64,000 bases of DNA. It comes from Brugia malayi (lineage: Eukaryota; Nematoda; Chromadorea; Rhabditida; Onchocercidae). Shown in pieces: positions 38,376-49,684 of this stretch. A program made the translations under genes and the position numbers. The stretch spans positions 9,086,649 to 9,150,648 of the forward strand of contig NW_025062477.1 of NCBI RefSeq assembly GCF_000002995.4, written 5' to 3'. The notes below the pieces were generated by a model, which was not told the DNA's origin, did not search any database, and saw only the letters and a list, made by a program, of their open reading frames with translations. Position 1 is the first letter of the stretch. Each line of letters begins with the position of its first letter.

Positions 38376-41283
38376 TTATACCTTTTTTTTCTTGTATTTC
38401 TTGTGTGGTGGGCCATCTTTATTCTGTTCATTTCCAGTCTCATTTATAGTATCAGAACCTTTATCAGTACCACCATCGCTGCCTTCAGAAAATTTCCGTT
38501 TCTTAGAACTTTTTACTGTTGCGTCAGCACTAGAATCGTATCGACTTGTGGTGCTGCAATGCACATAAAAAATGGGAAATCTTGAAACCTGATGAACTCG
38601 GAAAAACTGAGAAATGAAATAATTATTGATATAAACTTTATAAGAAACATGCTGGATGAAATATATCTTGGAAAAGAATAGAAAATATAGCTTGCAATAC
38701 TGGATAATGAAAAACAACTAAATTACCTTTTATATGTATAACTGTCATGTTGAGTAGGTTTCCCTGTTATTCTCTTTGGTCCTCGTTCCTGCTCCATTCT
38801 AATAAATGTTTCAATATAAGCTCGACTTTTTTCTCCAGGCTCAGTTCCCAATGACTCATCCGCAAGTGCATCGATTCGAGTTGCTAGCGATACTTTTGCT
38901 GCCAATTTACGAGCTACCTAATAGTTAGCTTAGAATAAAAACCAATCAACAACGCAGTTAAACATTTCATTCATAAAAAAAAATATATAATTGCTGTTAC
39001 CTTGCCCTTGATTTTTATATTAGCTTGACCAATAAGATGGGCATGGTAAATGAGGCCGTATTTAGGAGTATCTCGTTTCGTTTTCAGCGCTCGAAAAAGT
39101 GCTTTTTCTGCTCCCAGTATTTGCACTGTCGATGCTGGGTATTTCGCAAGACTCACCAGTGATCCGGCATGAGAAATTAACCTGGCACCAACCAATTCAC
39201 CAAGTAAAATAGTAAGATTCGGTGCAAGCACCATCATTCGATTCTTCAAGTAATCTGCCAACTCGGAACGATAATTTGTCAATTCAATAATCTAAAAAAG
39301 CAATTATTATCAAAAACATTTTCATACCAAGTTCAAAGAAATGTTTGGTCAACTATTCTATTTGTTTCATGACGAATAATTTCACTAATTCACAATGAAT
39401 CTCAAATTTACCTGTTCGCATAATCCTTTTATGTGCAAAGTATCTGACTCGGATATATCGGTTCCCATACTAATTTCTGCTTCCTGTTTAACACGTGCTT
39501 CCAACTCTGGTGGCAATATATCAGATAAATCACAATTTGTAGCATTTGATCTCATTCCCATAGTTTTCACAGTCTAAACAAAAATGAGACTACAGAAATC
39601 ACACAACATTCCGGATTAAAAAGTTGCTGCTGCCAGAGGTCTATTTACAAACCTTTATATACGTCTGGTGCTCTTGAATTATTTTACTCAATTCTGGAAA
39701 ATGCCAACCGTACCACTCTCGACATCTAAAGCAGATTGTTACGCAAAAATGTTACGCGAAAATTAATGTCAAAATACTAAGCAAAAAGCAAATTTTTTTT
39801 ATGGAGTTGTCTGCAGTACTCTGGTACATAATAAATCAAACCTCATCACGTAATTGTTAATTTCTTTATCGAGATCATCAAGTAAAGACACTGCCTGCAC
39901 AATCATCGTATCAATTTTCTCGGGATTAAATTTAACCTGAAAAGCTTTAATTTTAGAGACAGCTGAAAAACATTCTGTCAGTTTTCTTGAGTCATCTGCA
40001 TCTGATACAAAGCACTTCTTGTCGAAAAAATTAAAAAAAAAAATCGATTCAATCCTACAATCATAAATAGATTTAGTGAACTTCATATATCACTTCCGGT
40101 CAGTAGCAAGTTAGCACTACATATATACATATATATATATATATCTTTACTTTATAACGACCCAACGAATGAGCCACAGCGAGATTCATAGAGTGTAGCT
40201 CTTGTTTGTGTTCATTTAATAAACTGTCCAAGTTTGCACGAATACTACGCATAAGTTCCTGAGTCGCTGTATTATAAACACAAGATACATCGAATTTTTC
40301 CTAGAAATACACGCTTTCATTATATACTAAATGCTTCCTTCCATTTTTGATAAAGATGATACCTTTACCTCGAAATACCTACAAGAGACATCGATGAAAC
40401 TGATCACAATGAGGCCACATTGTTTTTCTTCAAAGCAAAATGTCTTCACCATAACTACGATTAGGCAAGGAACTGCTATTATAATGAAAGAATCAAAGTA
40501 ATTATTGGCTGTATAAAAGTAGGTATGTAAAGAACTTTAAATGTTAAGAAGTCCGCGACCTCCGAAATATTTAACTGAATTCTATTTTCATTGAAAACAC
40601 TAGAATTAATTAAAGGACTCACTTTGATCATATTTCCCAACTTCACCTCACCAACAGCAAGTTCTTCACCTTCGTGTAATTTTCCCTTCAGAGCTTTTTT
40701 CAGTGCCTTAGTTAACTTCCCTTCCGCCAGACGAGTAGCATTTTCTACTGCTTCTGCCGTATCCTTGAACTTTTTGAAAGAAATTAACTGCAACCTGAAG
40801 TTCAATATAAAGTTTAGTTCAATATAAAGTCTGTTCCAACATTACAATAAGTATTTAAAACCCGCAACGATTTGTTACTCTTTTTCTGCATTTGCAAGGA
40901 AAAACAAAAATGAGTTGAAAAAAAAAAACCAAAAGAAACCCTGAACAGTTATGTCGTGGTCTGGCAAACCATGATATATCTATCCCATTATGAACAACTT
41001 ATCTAATTATACCTCACTTATCAACAGTAACTGCAAAACTCACATCCTTTGCGCCTTTTCTGGTGTTGAGCACTCATTCCAAATATTATCCACATTTTCC
41101 AATTTCTTTTCGTCCAACAACTGAAATATAAAGTAAATCTCAAAAAACGTTTGTGAATTCTCAGGACCACAATTCTAGCCTAACACTTTCAAATATGTCA
41201 TACATGATAATCCTACTCTACTCAGTTTAAAATGTAACCTTGAACAAAGCATATCCTGCGGGTGTCTCAAATAGCACCAACAT
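38376..41283 (-). CDS. NOP58: Nucleolar protein NOP58, box C/D snoRNP core
   Basis: NOP58 pairs with NOP56 and fibrillarin in box C/D snoRNPs, which guide 2'-O-methylation and processing of rRNA. Ten exons: 41283-41239, 41120-41044, 40794-40623, 40300-40151, 39936-39842, 39725-39653, 39573-39412, 39291-39001, 38917-38727 and 38553-38376, all in phase, 477 aa. It starts [15 protein letters not shown] (NOP5NT domain), has a coiled-coil region with [10 protein letters not shown], then the RNA-binding Nop domain (about 246-395) with [15 protein letters not shown] and [14 protein letters not shown], and ends in a lysine-rich tail (KKYKKKKV). GELVGAR marks NOP58 rather than NOP56, which has GEAVGAR. 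An acceptor CATTGCAG lies eight bases before the ATG, consistent with trans-splicing. I searched its introns for box C/D snoRNAs and found none convincing. Confidence 0.96.
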
Positions 41284-41699
41284 TCTTCACCTGCAATGAA
41301 CAGTGCGATGTAGAAAGGCTACAATCATTAAGGCTACGTCAACGTAAGCACGTGCACACCCGAAATTAGCAATGCTTTTGCCTTCTTCCTCACGTCGCCC
41401 GACCTGTCCCATCATATCACTGCAGTTATGAAGAATTCCCAGCCAGCCGTGAAATATTGCCCGGCTCCTAGATTTGCAAAGTGTGCTTGCCGAACGGTAG
41501 CTGCGGTGAGTGGCAATGTGAGTCGATGCAAGCTCGGCAGAACAGTGCTTGTTGAGGAAGAGATCGGCTACAGTATTTGATCTCGTATTTTGACATTCTT
41601 CAGTGGATCCTGAACACTCAGAAGTGCATGATGTCAGTGCTTTGTCTTCATAACACTGAGAAATTCAGGAATGGACTTGCACCTTTTTAGGAGTACCTT
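41284..41699. promoter_or_regulatory. Shared divergent promoter of NOP58 and APRT
   Basis: Only 416 bp separate the two start codons, and the sequence is visibly richer in G, C and CpG than its surroundings. A canonical E-box CACGTG inside the palindrome GCACGTGC lies at 41349-41354. Spliced-leader type acceptors lie near both ends: CATTGCAG on the minus strand (41299-41292) and CCTTTTTAG on the plus strand (41682-41690). Both promoters must therefore fit in about 390 bp. Confidence 0.65.
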
Positions 41700-41703
41700 A
41701 TGA
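41671..41703 (+). other. Upstream ORF overlapping the APRT start
   Basis: A ten-codon reading frame starts at 41671 and its TGA (41701-41703) overlaps the APRT ATG (41700-41702) as ATGA. The acceptor ending at 41690 lies within it, so trans-splicing would remove its start codon; an unspliced transcript would keep it. Confidence 0.55.
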
Positions 41704-42982
41704 ATAGTCAGACGGAAACGTCAAAAAGTAAACGTCAACTGGAATGTCTAAAGAAGGAAGTTGGGTCGAAACTGCGAATTTTTCCGGATTTTCCTAAGCC
41801 GGGGATCAAATTTGTGTAAGTCTTTCTCTTCTACTTTGTAAAAAAGTTCTAGAAGAATAAAATGTTAAATTGTGAGAATGTTTTTCGACATTACTGGCAG
41901 TTCTTCCATAATGTTACCGTAGTTTAAAATAGTCAATCTACACTGGCGCAAGGTAAGGAAGGTGTTAAAACTGCAGTGAGTAAGGGCCTTTATGGAAGGT
42001 TTTAATGACTACTTCATTTAATAAAATCTCATGACACTAATGATATCGCTTACTTACTTTTTATTCTTTTTATTGAATTAGGAGACTTGTTTACAGAGAT
42101 GTGATGGTATTAATGCGCTATCCGCTACTGCTCGAAGAACTTTGTGCAACAGTAGCTCAACATGCCCGTGTTGAAATGCCTGTCACAATAGATGCAGTTG
42201 CTGGTTTGGAAGCTCGTGGTGAATACATTCATTTTCAACGTTTTCAAAAAACATTTCAACTGCTATACTCTAATTATGCACATATATTAATTTGCCCAAG
42301 TAAAGCTGGCAAATTTTTTTAAAGACCTACTTGCAAATAGTTGTTTGAGATGCAAGTGAATAAGCTGCCTAATAAAATTCAAACTTCTGTTGCTTGTGTG
42401 TTTTTGAACAGAATTTTTTATGTTTTGAATACTCAATGCAGGTTTCTTATTTGGTCCCCAAATCGCGATGATGTTGAAGGTGCCATTTGTTCCAATTAGA
42501 AAGAAAGGTAAACTACCAGGAAGAACACACAAAGAAGTCTATCAGAAAGAATATGGCGAAGTTGGTTGTTTTATTTCTTTTGAATTTCGCATATAAGTGG
42601 AAATTTAAAATATAATTATATCTGATTGTAATAAATAGCTTCGACGATTTATATTACTTTGAATTTTGTGATTGGATTTCAGAACCACTGCAATTAAGCT
42701 TAATTCGTCTTTTTAATTTATGAGGGTCGTAATATTTTTTTCATTTATCTACAGGATGTAATCGAGGTACAAGAAGATGCAATCAAGCAGGGTTCAAAGA
42801 TATTGTTGGTGGATGATCTTTTAGCAACGGGTGGTAGTTTAAAAGCAGCCGTATCACTGGTTGAAAAGGCTGGTGGTGACGTAGCTGGAGCGTTCACATT
42901 AATCGAACTTGCTTACCTAGAACCACGAAAACATTTACCGGAACATATCCATATTCATTCTTTTATTACTTTGACTGAATAG
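41700..42982 (+). CDS. APRT: Adenine phosphoribosyltransferase
   Basis: APRT makes AMP from adenine and PRPP, the adenine branch of purine salvage in the cytosol. Exons 41700-41815, 42097-42218, 42442-42560 and 42755-42982 give 194 aa. Key parts: FPDFPKPGIKF near the start, AVAGLEARGFLFGPQIA, the flexible loop VPIRKKGKLPG, and the PRPP-binding motif ILLVDDLLATGGS (135-147). Family length is about 180 aa. A second acceptor, TTGAATTAG at 42081, lies 15 nt before the one used; choosing it would add five residues in frame and change FVD to FVRLVYRD. The short form aligns better with human FRD in length. Filarial nematodes are reported to lack de novo purine synthesis, so salvage enzymes matter to them. 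Possible AATAAA at 43116-43121. Confidence 0.96.
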
Positions 42983-44159
42983 AAGTCACCAACAGATAGA
43001 TTACTTTATAACTAATTTTTCGACATTTCGTAGATTTAATTTTGATTGGCAAATATTGTTGTTATTATTTATTATTATATTATACATGTATGCATAAGAT
43101 TTTTGTTCATTTTAAAATAAACATTTTTACAGTGGTGTCCTGTGATAGCACTACGGTTAAAGGGAAGATTTAAAAACCGTTCGAGGTATCTTGTAACATT
43201 GCTTTTATTAAGTTAAATGTAAAGGTGGTCACTGCAAAGCTTAAAACAGAAGCGAGTTTGATCGGGTGAGGAATGGCGTAGCAAAGTGGAGAAAAATGTT
43301 GTCGCTTGGTGAAAGTAATGAGCAGTCTCCTTATATGTTCTCTCATCTATTCCAGTATATATGGTAAAATACGGTAGTTCCGGATTGTCAACGAATTTAA
43401 GACTTTGCTTCCGTGTTCTGCCTTTAGGTATTGGGCACAATTGGAACAACATAATCAGATCCGAAGAATCAGAACTTTGTTATTTTATCTTTACGGCGGT
43501 TTAGGGGCCAAGAGTAATCAGTTCATCATTGGACATTTCAAAATAACTCTTTTGGTTCATAACCGGAAGCTTGAGATTGTTGAAGTGATTTCTTCGCTGT
43601 TTTCTGTTTATTATTGCTGGTACTGCGTCAGTGTTATTTATAATATGTCCATTAAATAGAAGATGACAGTGCGCTAAGACTTCAATTTTTCGAGAAATTT
43701 AGAAGGAATTTTAGTTTTTTCTTGCCAACCAAAAACGAAAGGTTTTGCTCCCATTTTTCCTAGTAAAAATAGGTCAGTTATTATTGCTTTTCTCTTTTAT
43801 TCTATAAATTTTACTATACCACTAATTATTTCATTATATATATATATGTTGCTATTTCACAATATATTGTTTTTTGGATAGCGTCAAGGCGTTTCTATTT
43901 AAATATAACACCTCGCTTTTTCATGGTGCTCATTTCTATTTTTTTGATTTGGCGTCGGCAGTTATTTTGTCAAACTTCATATTTATTAGTTTGTGATTCT
44001 TCCGTACTTTATTCCTCTTAGCGTATGAATTATATTGTGATTTAAATCAGGTCCAGTCTTGGTTTCTAATTTAGTAGTAAAGTAATAAAAGTTCAATGCA
44101 AAAAGCTATTTTTGCAGTTTACTGATTTGATGGCTAAATACAAGGGATAAGTAGAAAAG
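42983..44159. other. Intergenic, APRT 3' region and ZIP promoter
   Basis: APRT 3' UTR, probably to AATAAA at 43116-43121, then the upstream region of the ZIP gene. A reading frame on the minus strand at 43213-43452 (79 codons) and one on the plus strand at 43405-43659 have no recognisable domain and are left out. A short ATATAT run lies at about 43837-43848. Confidence 0.5.
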
Positions 44160-47100
44160 ATGATGAATTCAACTTGGTTGAAATTTATTCTTTTGATTGT
44201 GATGTTTGCTGTTACTTTTGGCGCGGGAATGGTGCCAGTAAAAGTACGTTGCTTTATTTATAAAACTTTTTATTTTGATTTCGTATTACTATATCGGAAT
44301 GATGATTAGCTGTATAGATATAAAATAATTATTAAGCGTATTGCTGTTGTTTAGTTTGCAGGGAACAGTAAGCTTTGGGCCATCAGTGTTGTTGAAATGA
44401 ACATAGTTTTTGAGATCACAAAAATTTTTGAATCAAAAAGAATTTGCCATCAGAAAAGTGAATTTGTAAAAGCAATAGGTTAGATAGTGACGGTGCTATT
44501 GTAAGTTTGGTAAAAGTTCTCAGAATTGGAAGAATTCTCAGTTTCGGACTATGGTCTCAGGAGATTTCAAAAGATTTCAGGTACTGAAAATTCTTCGGAA
44601 GCATGCAGCCTCAGCATCTACATCCGCGAAGCAGCGAAACGTCTCGTTAGTGCTGTGTTTACTTACTTGTTTTTCTGGTGGTGTTTTCTTCGCCACGTGT
44701 TTTTTACATCTCTTTCCGGAACTCACTGAGCATCTTCATGAGGTTATTTCGTCTGAATTGCATTTTTCATTTGAAAATGATATCATTTTGCAGTTACTCG
44801 AAACATGATCACGTGATTTAATAACTGTAAATTTGAAACTGAACTCCAAGCGTAATTTTTTCCAGGAATTTTCAGTTCGCTTGGAAACTTTCTTCTTTTC
44901 TGGATTCATTTTAAAATTCTATTCTTCAGATATAAAGAAGCAGTAGCTCGAAATTGATGTTAACTAATCACTGTCATTTGTTTAGATGAAAAAAGAATAT
45001 GGGTTTTCTGTGTCATATCCCCTGGCTGAATTATTGTCGTGCATAGGATTTTTTCTCTTATTTTTTGTCGAAGAAGTCATTTTGCTTCTTTTACCCGGTG
45101 CTGGTCATTTACATGCTCCGACAGGTGCTCAAATTGCTGAAAGTTTCTGTGAACGGTGAGTTATTAGTAAAAAGGATTCTCAAACGGTTCATAGATTGTT
45201 GAACTATTCTAATTGGTTAGTTGCAACATCGCTCAATAAAGATAGAGCTTGCTTAATACTGGTAAAGTAACGATTTTGGATATTAAATGCTAAATTTATT
45301 GATGATTCTAAAGGTAATTGCTCCTTTTGTTTCATAAACATGATTTATTACGGAAGCAAGTATAATTGACTATAATGGTTAAATAATGAAATGTTGCTGT
45401 CCGGGAAGATTACACTCCATAGATCATGAATACATATATAGCACCTAGTTTAAATATTACGAAGTATCTGGTACTGAGTATTTTACTAAGATGATAAATA
45501 TATATATAAAGTTTAAGTTAGGATTTTTGCCTCTGGCGTGAAGCTTAATAAAGATCGAGTAAAGTTAGAATTTGAAGTTTTTGGAAATAAAGTATGCATT
45601 CAATTCTATATTGCGTGAATGGCGCACCTTATTGTGCGTTGCTAGAAAAGAATTATTTTAATTTGTTTTCCGAAAATTTATAAATGCAAATGAAATGAAT
45701 AGGCATAGCGTTGTTTAGGAAAATGATGAGTAAAAGACAAATTTGACGAGTGTCAAGCGATACTGTACAATTGAAAAGGGATGACTGATTCTACAAATTT
45801 TCTGAAAATAAATGTGAGGTGCTTGACTAATTTGCTAGTAGTCAGTAGGTGAGAGTCAATATGGCAAATACAGAAAGTAAGGGAAAAGTCAATATTTGAT
45901 TCCGTAATTACTCAAATCTAATAGTTATTTCTTTTTTCATATGACATGACTTACCTCTATTGTGGGTATAAATAAAGGAGGTATAAATAAATTTTAATAT
46001 TGAGTGATTTTGGATATCGTTAATGGCGATGGATTAGGAGCTGGTTGATTTGTAGTTCTCACAGTTTTTCAGTTTATTATTTAGTTTGAAAATATCGAAG
46101 CTTCAGAAACCATGACGTTGATCACTGTTGCCATGAAAGTGTTAATGTCGATGCTTCCTCGAAAACTTGCTTGTCATGTGGTCCTAAAGGTAATTTTTAA
46201 GCATCGACCAAATATTGACTGCTTTACAGCTTCTTGCATTCTGGAGGTTTTTCTCACACTTATTCATTTTTATGCTTTAGGATGGAAATAAACTTGTTCA
46301 CATTACAGACGAGGACTCGTCTAGAAAAGGATTACTATGCACAATAAATTCATCTAATCGAGCACCAGCGGGTGGTCAGCGCGTTAACAAAGGATCTGAT
46401 TATGGACATCCTGCAGAGTAAGTGTGATGCTTTGACAACGTTTTTTCAACATTTTTGTGGATTTTAGTTATTTTTTTATTTGTTATTCCGACATTTTTGC
46501 AAATGTTGCATGCAGTAAACTTATTATTGGTTGAGGGCCTGTTTTGTCCCTGTGCATCTGTGATGATTCGAATCTTTGCATGATATATTGAAGAAGAGGC
46601 ATGATTTTTTGTATTTTTTTTTTGATTTTTCACCGTTTTTTGAACAAAAGCATGGATTTACAGCTTTTATCTCACTTTTTTTTCATATTGAAATTTAGTG
46701 GAAAAGACTCAACGCCTTTGCTCCAAAATTATGCATACAGTGGTGGATATGGTACTATGATCCGGAAATCTTGTGGTCAGGAATCATCAGATAAAGGAAA
46801 GTACTCATTTGCGGCTTATCCTTTAAATTTTTGCTACTTTAACATTTATTGATCGTTTTATAACTTCTTGCCTAATTTTCTTTTTATTTTCTTTTCACGT
46901 CACTGTTAAAATTGCATGAAGGTTTATACTGATTACTGTGTTTAATTATTTATATTCGTTAACAGTAGATATTTTTATTTTTTGATGTTATATGTTGAAG
47001 ATTAACTACCTATCTCTTAAGCTTTATGTATTTTCATAATTTTTGTTGCTTATGGCATGAGTGAAGATATTTTACATACACGTCAAAAACTTCAGTCATG

Positions 47101-48460
47101 AGATTGATTCTAAAGAAGTGAATATTCGATATTTTCAAGTTACCTTATACATATTATTAGTCAAATAGAAAAAGCAAGAAATATTTGCTCTAAAGGTGAC
47201 TTGTTTAGTTTGAAAGTAATGCATATTGGTCATAGTAGAATTCTTCGTTTTCATACTTTATTATGCTATTTCATACTAAGATGAAATTTATCAGTTTCAT
47301 CTGAACAAATGTGCTGTTTGTATCCTATCTGTTCAAATACACACAGAGCTATTAAAACTTGCCGGATTATCTTTTTGATTATCCCTTATTTTCTTATAGG
47401 ACATTGACATTGGCTGAACCAGAAGCATGTGAACGAAACTGCGATAGTGTTAAAGAAGATCCACCAATTTTGATGAAAAGTCGTCCTCATGCTCATAGCC
47501 ATGGTGTACGTAGTATCACATTCGTCCTGGCAATATCGTTTCATTCAATCATTGAGGGTCTCGCTTTCGGTGTTCAGGTTTGGCAGTTTTGTTAGTTTGA
47601 TAAGGAAACGTCTGAAAATATAACAGGAATATGGTCAGTTACTAAGAAAAAAGTGAACAAAAAACAGAAAAGTTGGGTAATACTAGCTGCAGTCGGAAAA
47701 AAATGGGATTTTAAACTTACATAACATTTTTTTTTTTGTTTTTATTTTAAATTTATCTCTTTTGTTTTCTTAATAGCTTTTTGTTTTTCTTAAATGCAAA
47801 TTCCTACTATAAAAATTTTGTTTTCGATATATCGTCGTGTTTCAAATTATTGCAGACTGATAACGCTCGAATTGTGACACTGTTTATATCGTTAATGGTG
47901 CACAAAATCATTGTTGCATTTTCGGTTGGTCTGCAGTTGGGCCGCACTCACGCACATGCTTTAGGATGGGTGTGCCTTAGTATGGCCCTTTTTTCGATCA
48001 TGTCACCTTTTGGCGGTTTTATTGGTACATTTGTTCAAAGCTCACAAATGGATACACAAGTGAAAGCTCTGACAATACTTACTTTTCAAGGAGTTGCTGT
48101 TGGTACATTCATTTATGTCACGTTTTTTGAGGTAAGATTCATATTTTTATTTAGAAGACTTGTTAGGAACATTTTTAATCTTGGCAACACCAAACAGTGA
48201 TATCGAAAATCTGATTAATTCTGGGAGACGAATTATATCGAATAATAACAAACATTAAAAACCATTTCCAAGTGCTATGTGTTTTGCAGGTTTTGTTACA
48301 CGAACGAGATAACGAGCATCCGAATCTTTTAAAACTTATTTTTATGTTGATAGGATTTGCATTGATTGGTGGGCTGCGGTTTTTTGACAATCATTCCCAT
48401 GAACATTTTGATGGATCTCTTCAAAACCATGGAGCTCTTGTCATCACCTCAACCCCATAG
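44160..48460 (+). CDS. ZIP family zinc/iron transporter, SLC39A1-3 type
   Basis: ZIP proteins import zinc and similar metals into the cytosol. Nine exons: 44160-44243, 44581-44742, 44986-45155, 46107-46189, 46309-46417, 46699-46800, 47400-47577, 47856-48131 and 48290-48460, about 444 aa. Eight hydrophobic helices are visible; helix 4 holds the metal-site signature HSIIEGLAFG (H285, E289) and helix 5 has HK (H312-K313), as in ZIP1/3. The long loop between helices 3 and 4 is predicted to hold CER-NHDVDHCCHES, CLSCG and PHAHSHG, a histidine/cysteine-rich metal-sensing loop typical of ZIPs. Exons 4 and 5 are the weakest part: I chose acceptors at 46106 and 46308 because they are the only pair found that keeps phase from exon 3 to exon 6. 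Possible AATAAA at 48791-48796. The exact zipt paralogue is not assigned. Confidence 0.92.
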
Positions 48461-49684
48461 TATCTCGTCCTTCAGAAAGCTGTTAATTCAATATTTGTTT
48501 TTAACCTCTGTAAATATTTCCACAGGGTAAAGACAGTACTTTTATTATCGTCGTGAAGTTGGGTCATTTTTGTGACTTAAATTTCTCGTTCAGTTTTCAA
48601 TTTTACTTACAAATTCTACGCGATGAATTATGTATAGGGACACGAGACTTTGCAAATTCTTCAAAGAAGACTGTCCTTACAGATATGTTACACTATTCCC
48701 ATTCATGACGCTCATCAGACTGTTTGGATTCACTAAGTCTATGTATCCAACATCTTCATGCATATATCTTCTTTCTTAATCTTGGAACTAAATAAAAACT
48801 ATCAGTTATGGAACTGCAAGCTGAGATCTGAATCGCAAAATATTGTTGGCATCATTGAATGAATCTGATTAACACTTGCATATTTTATACATTGACTTTG
48901 ATAATTATGGGAAGTTTTATTTCTTTTATCTCTTTTTCTTGGTATTAAATCTCACATTTTATGTAAGAAACTAGCAAAATCGTATCAGTCAGACTTGCAC
49001 TGAGTAAAATATTTTAATCACTTGTGAAATGTTTTCATGATAGAATACTCTATGTAAAGAAATGAGGCAAAGAATTGCAAGAAATTTAAGCTAAGAACTG
49101 CCGCATTTTCATTCCGAATAATCTTTCGATTGCATAAAGTCAACTTCATATCTATCGTCAAAGATAAAGAAATTAGGATATATAATTCGCTTAGCTTTCA
49201 TTGATACATTTATTTTTGACAAAAACCATGTAACGTTGATGAGTTTATCCGTCGTCAGAAAAATTTAATTGCGCAAAACTTGCAAATCATATCTAGAAAT
49301 AATAAATTACAACGCTTACGCTTACTCTTTACAAACATTCGTCTACCGTTCAAATAGAAATTGATTTGGAATATAGGAAACCTGTAGATACAACTTTAAT
49401 AGTGACATTTGGATCTCACGATTTCCATAAAAGGTAAACCCGAAATATGTTTAAAAATTCGCATTCATCGGCGAGTTAATAATATTTCCTTATCCAACTT
49501 TTATTAAAAAATCAGGTCTACATATCCAAAGTCATTGAGACATTATCTGTGACTCAACCTAAGGCGATATCAAATGATCTCAAAAAGCTATGTTTTTCAT
49601 TTCTTGCATACTGAAACAATGGAATTTTATTGCATCAACTAAATTTGAGCGAGTGAACAAGCAGAAACAGTTGACATAAGTCTA
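48461..49684. other. Convergent 3' region between ZIP and PDZ genes
   Basis: The ZIP 3' UTR (AATAAA 48791-48796) and the PDZ-gene 3' UTR (AATAAA on the minus strand at 49631-49626, 54 bases past its stop) lie here. No coding segment was recognised. Confidence 0.55.

Noticed and set aside
38554..41238. Box C/D snoRNAs in NOP58 introns
   Set aside because: I looked for box C and box D pairs on the sense strand of each intron. The few partial matches (for example near 39990 and, antisense, near 38590) are too close together or lack a closing stem.
43213..43659. Two overlapping reading frames between APRT and the ZIP gene
   Set aside because: No domain, no splice partners, opposite strands over the same DNA.
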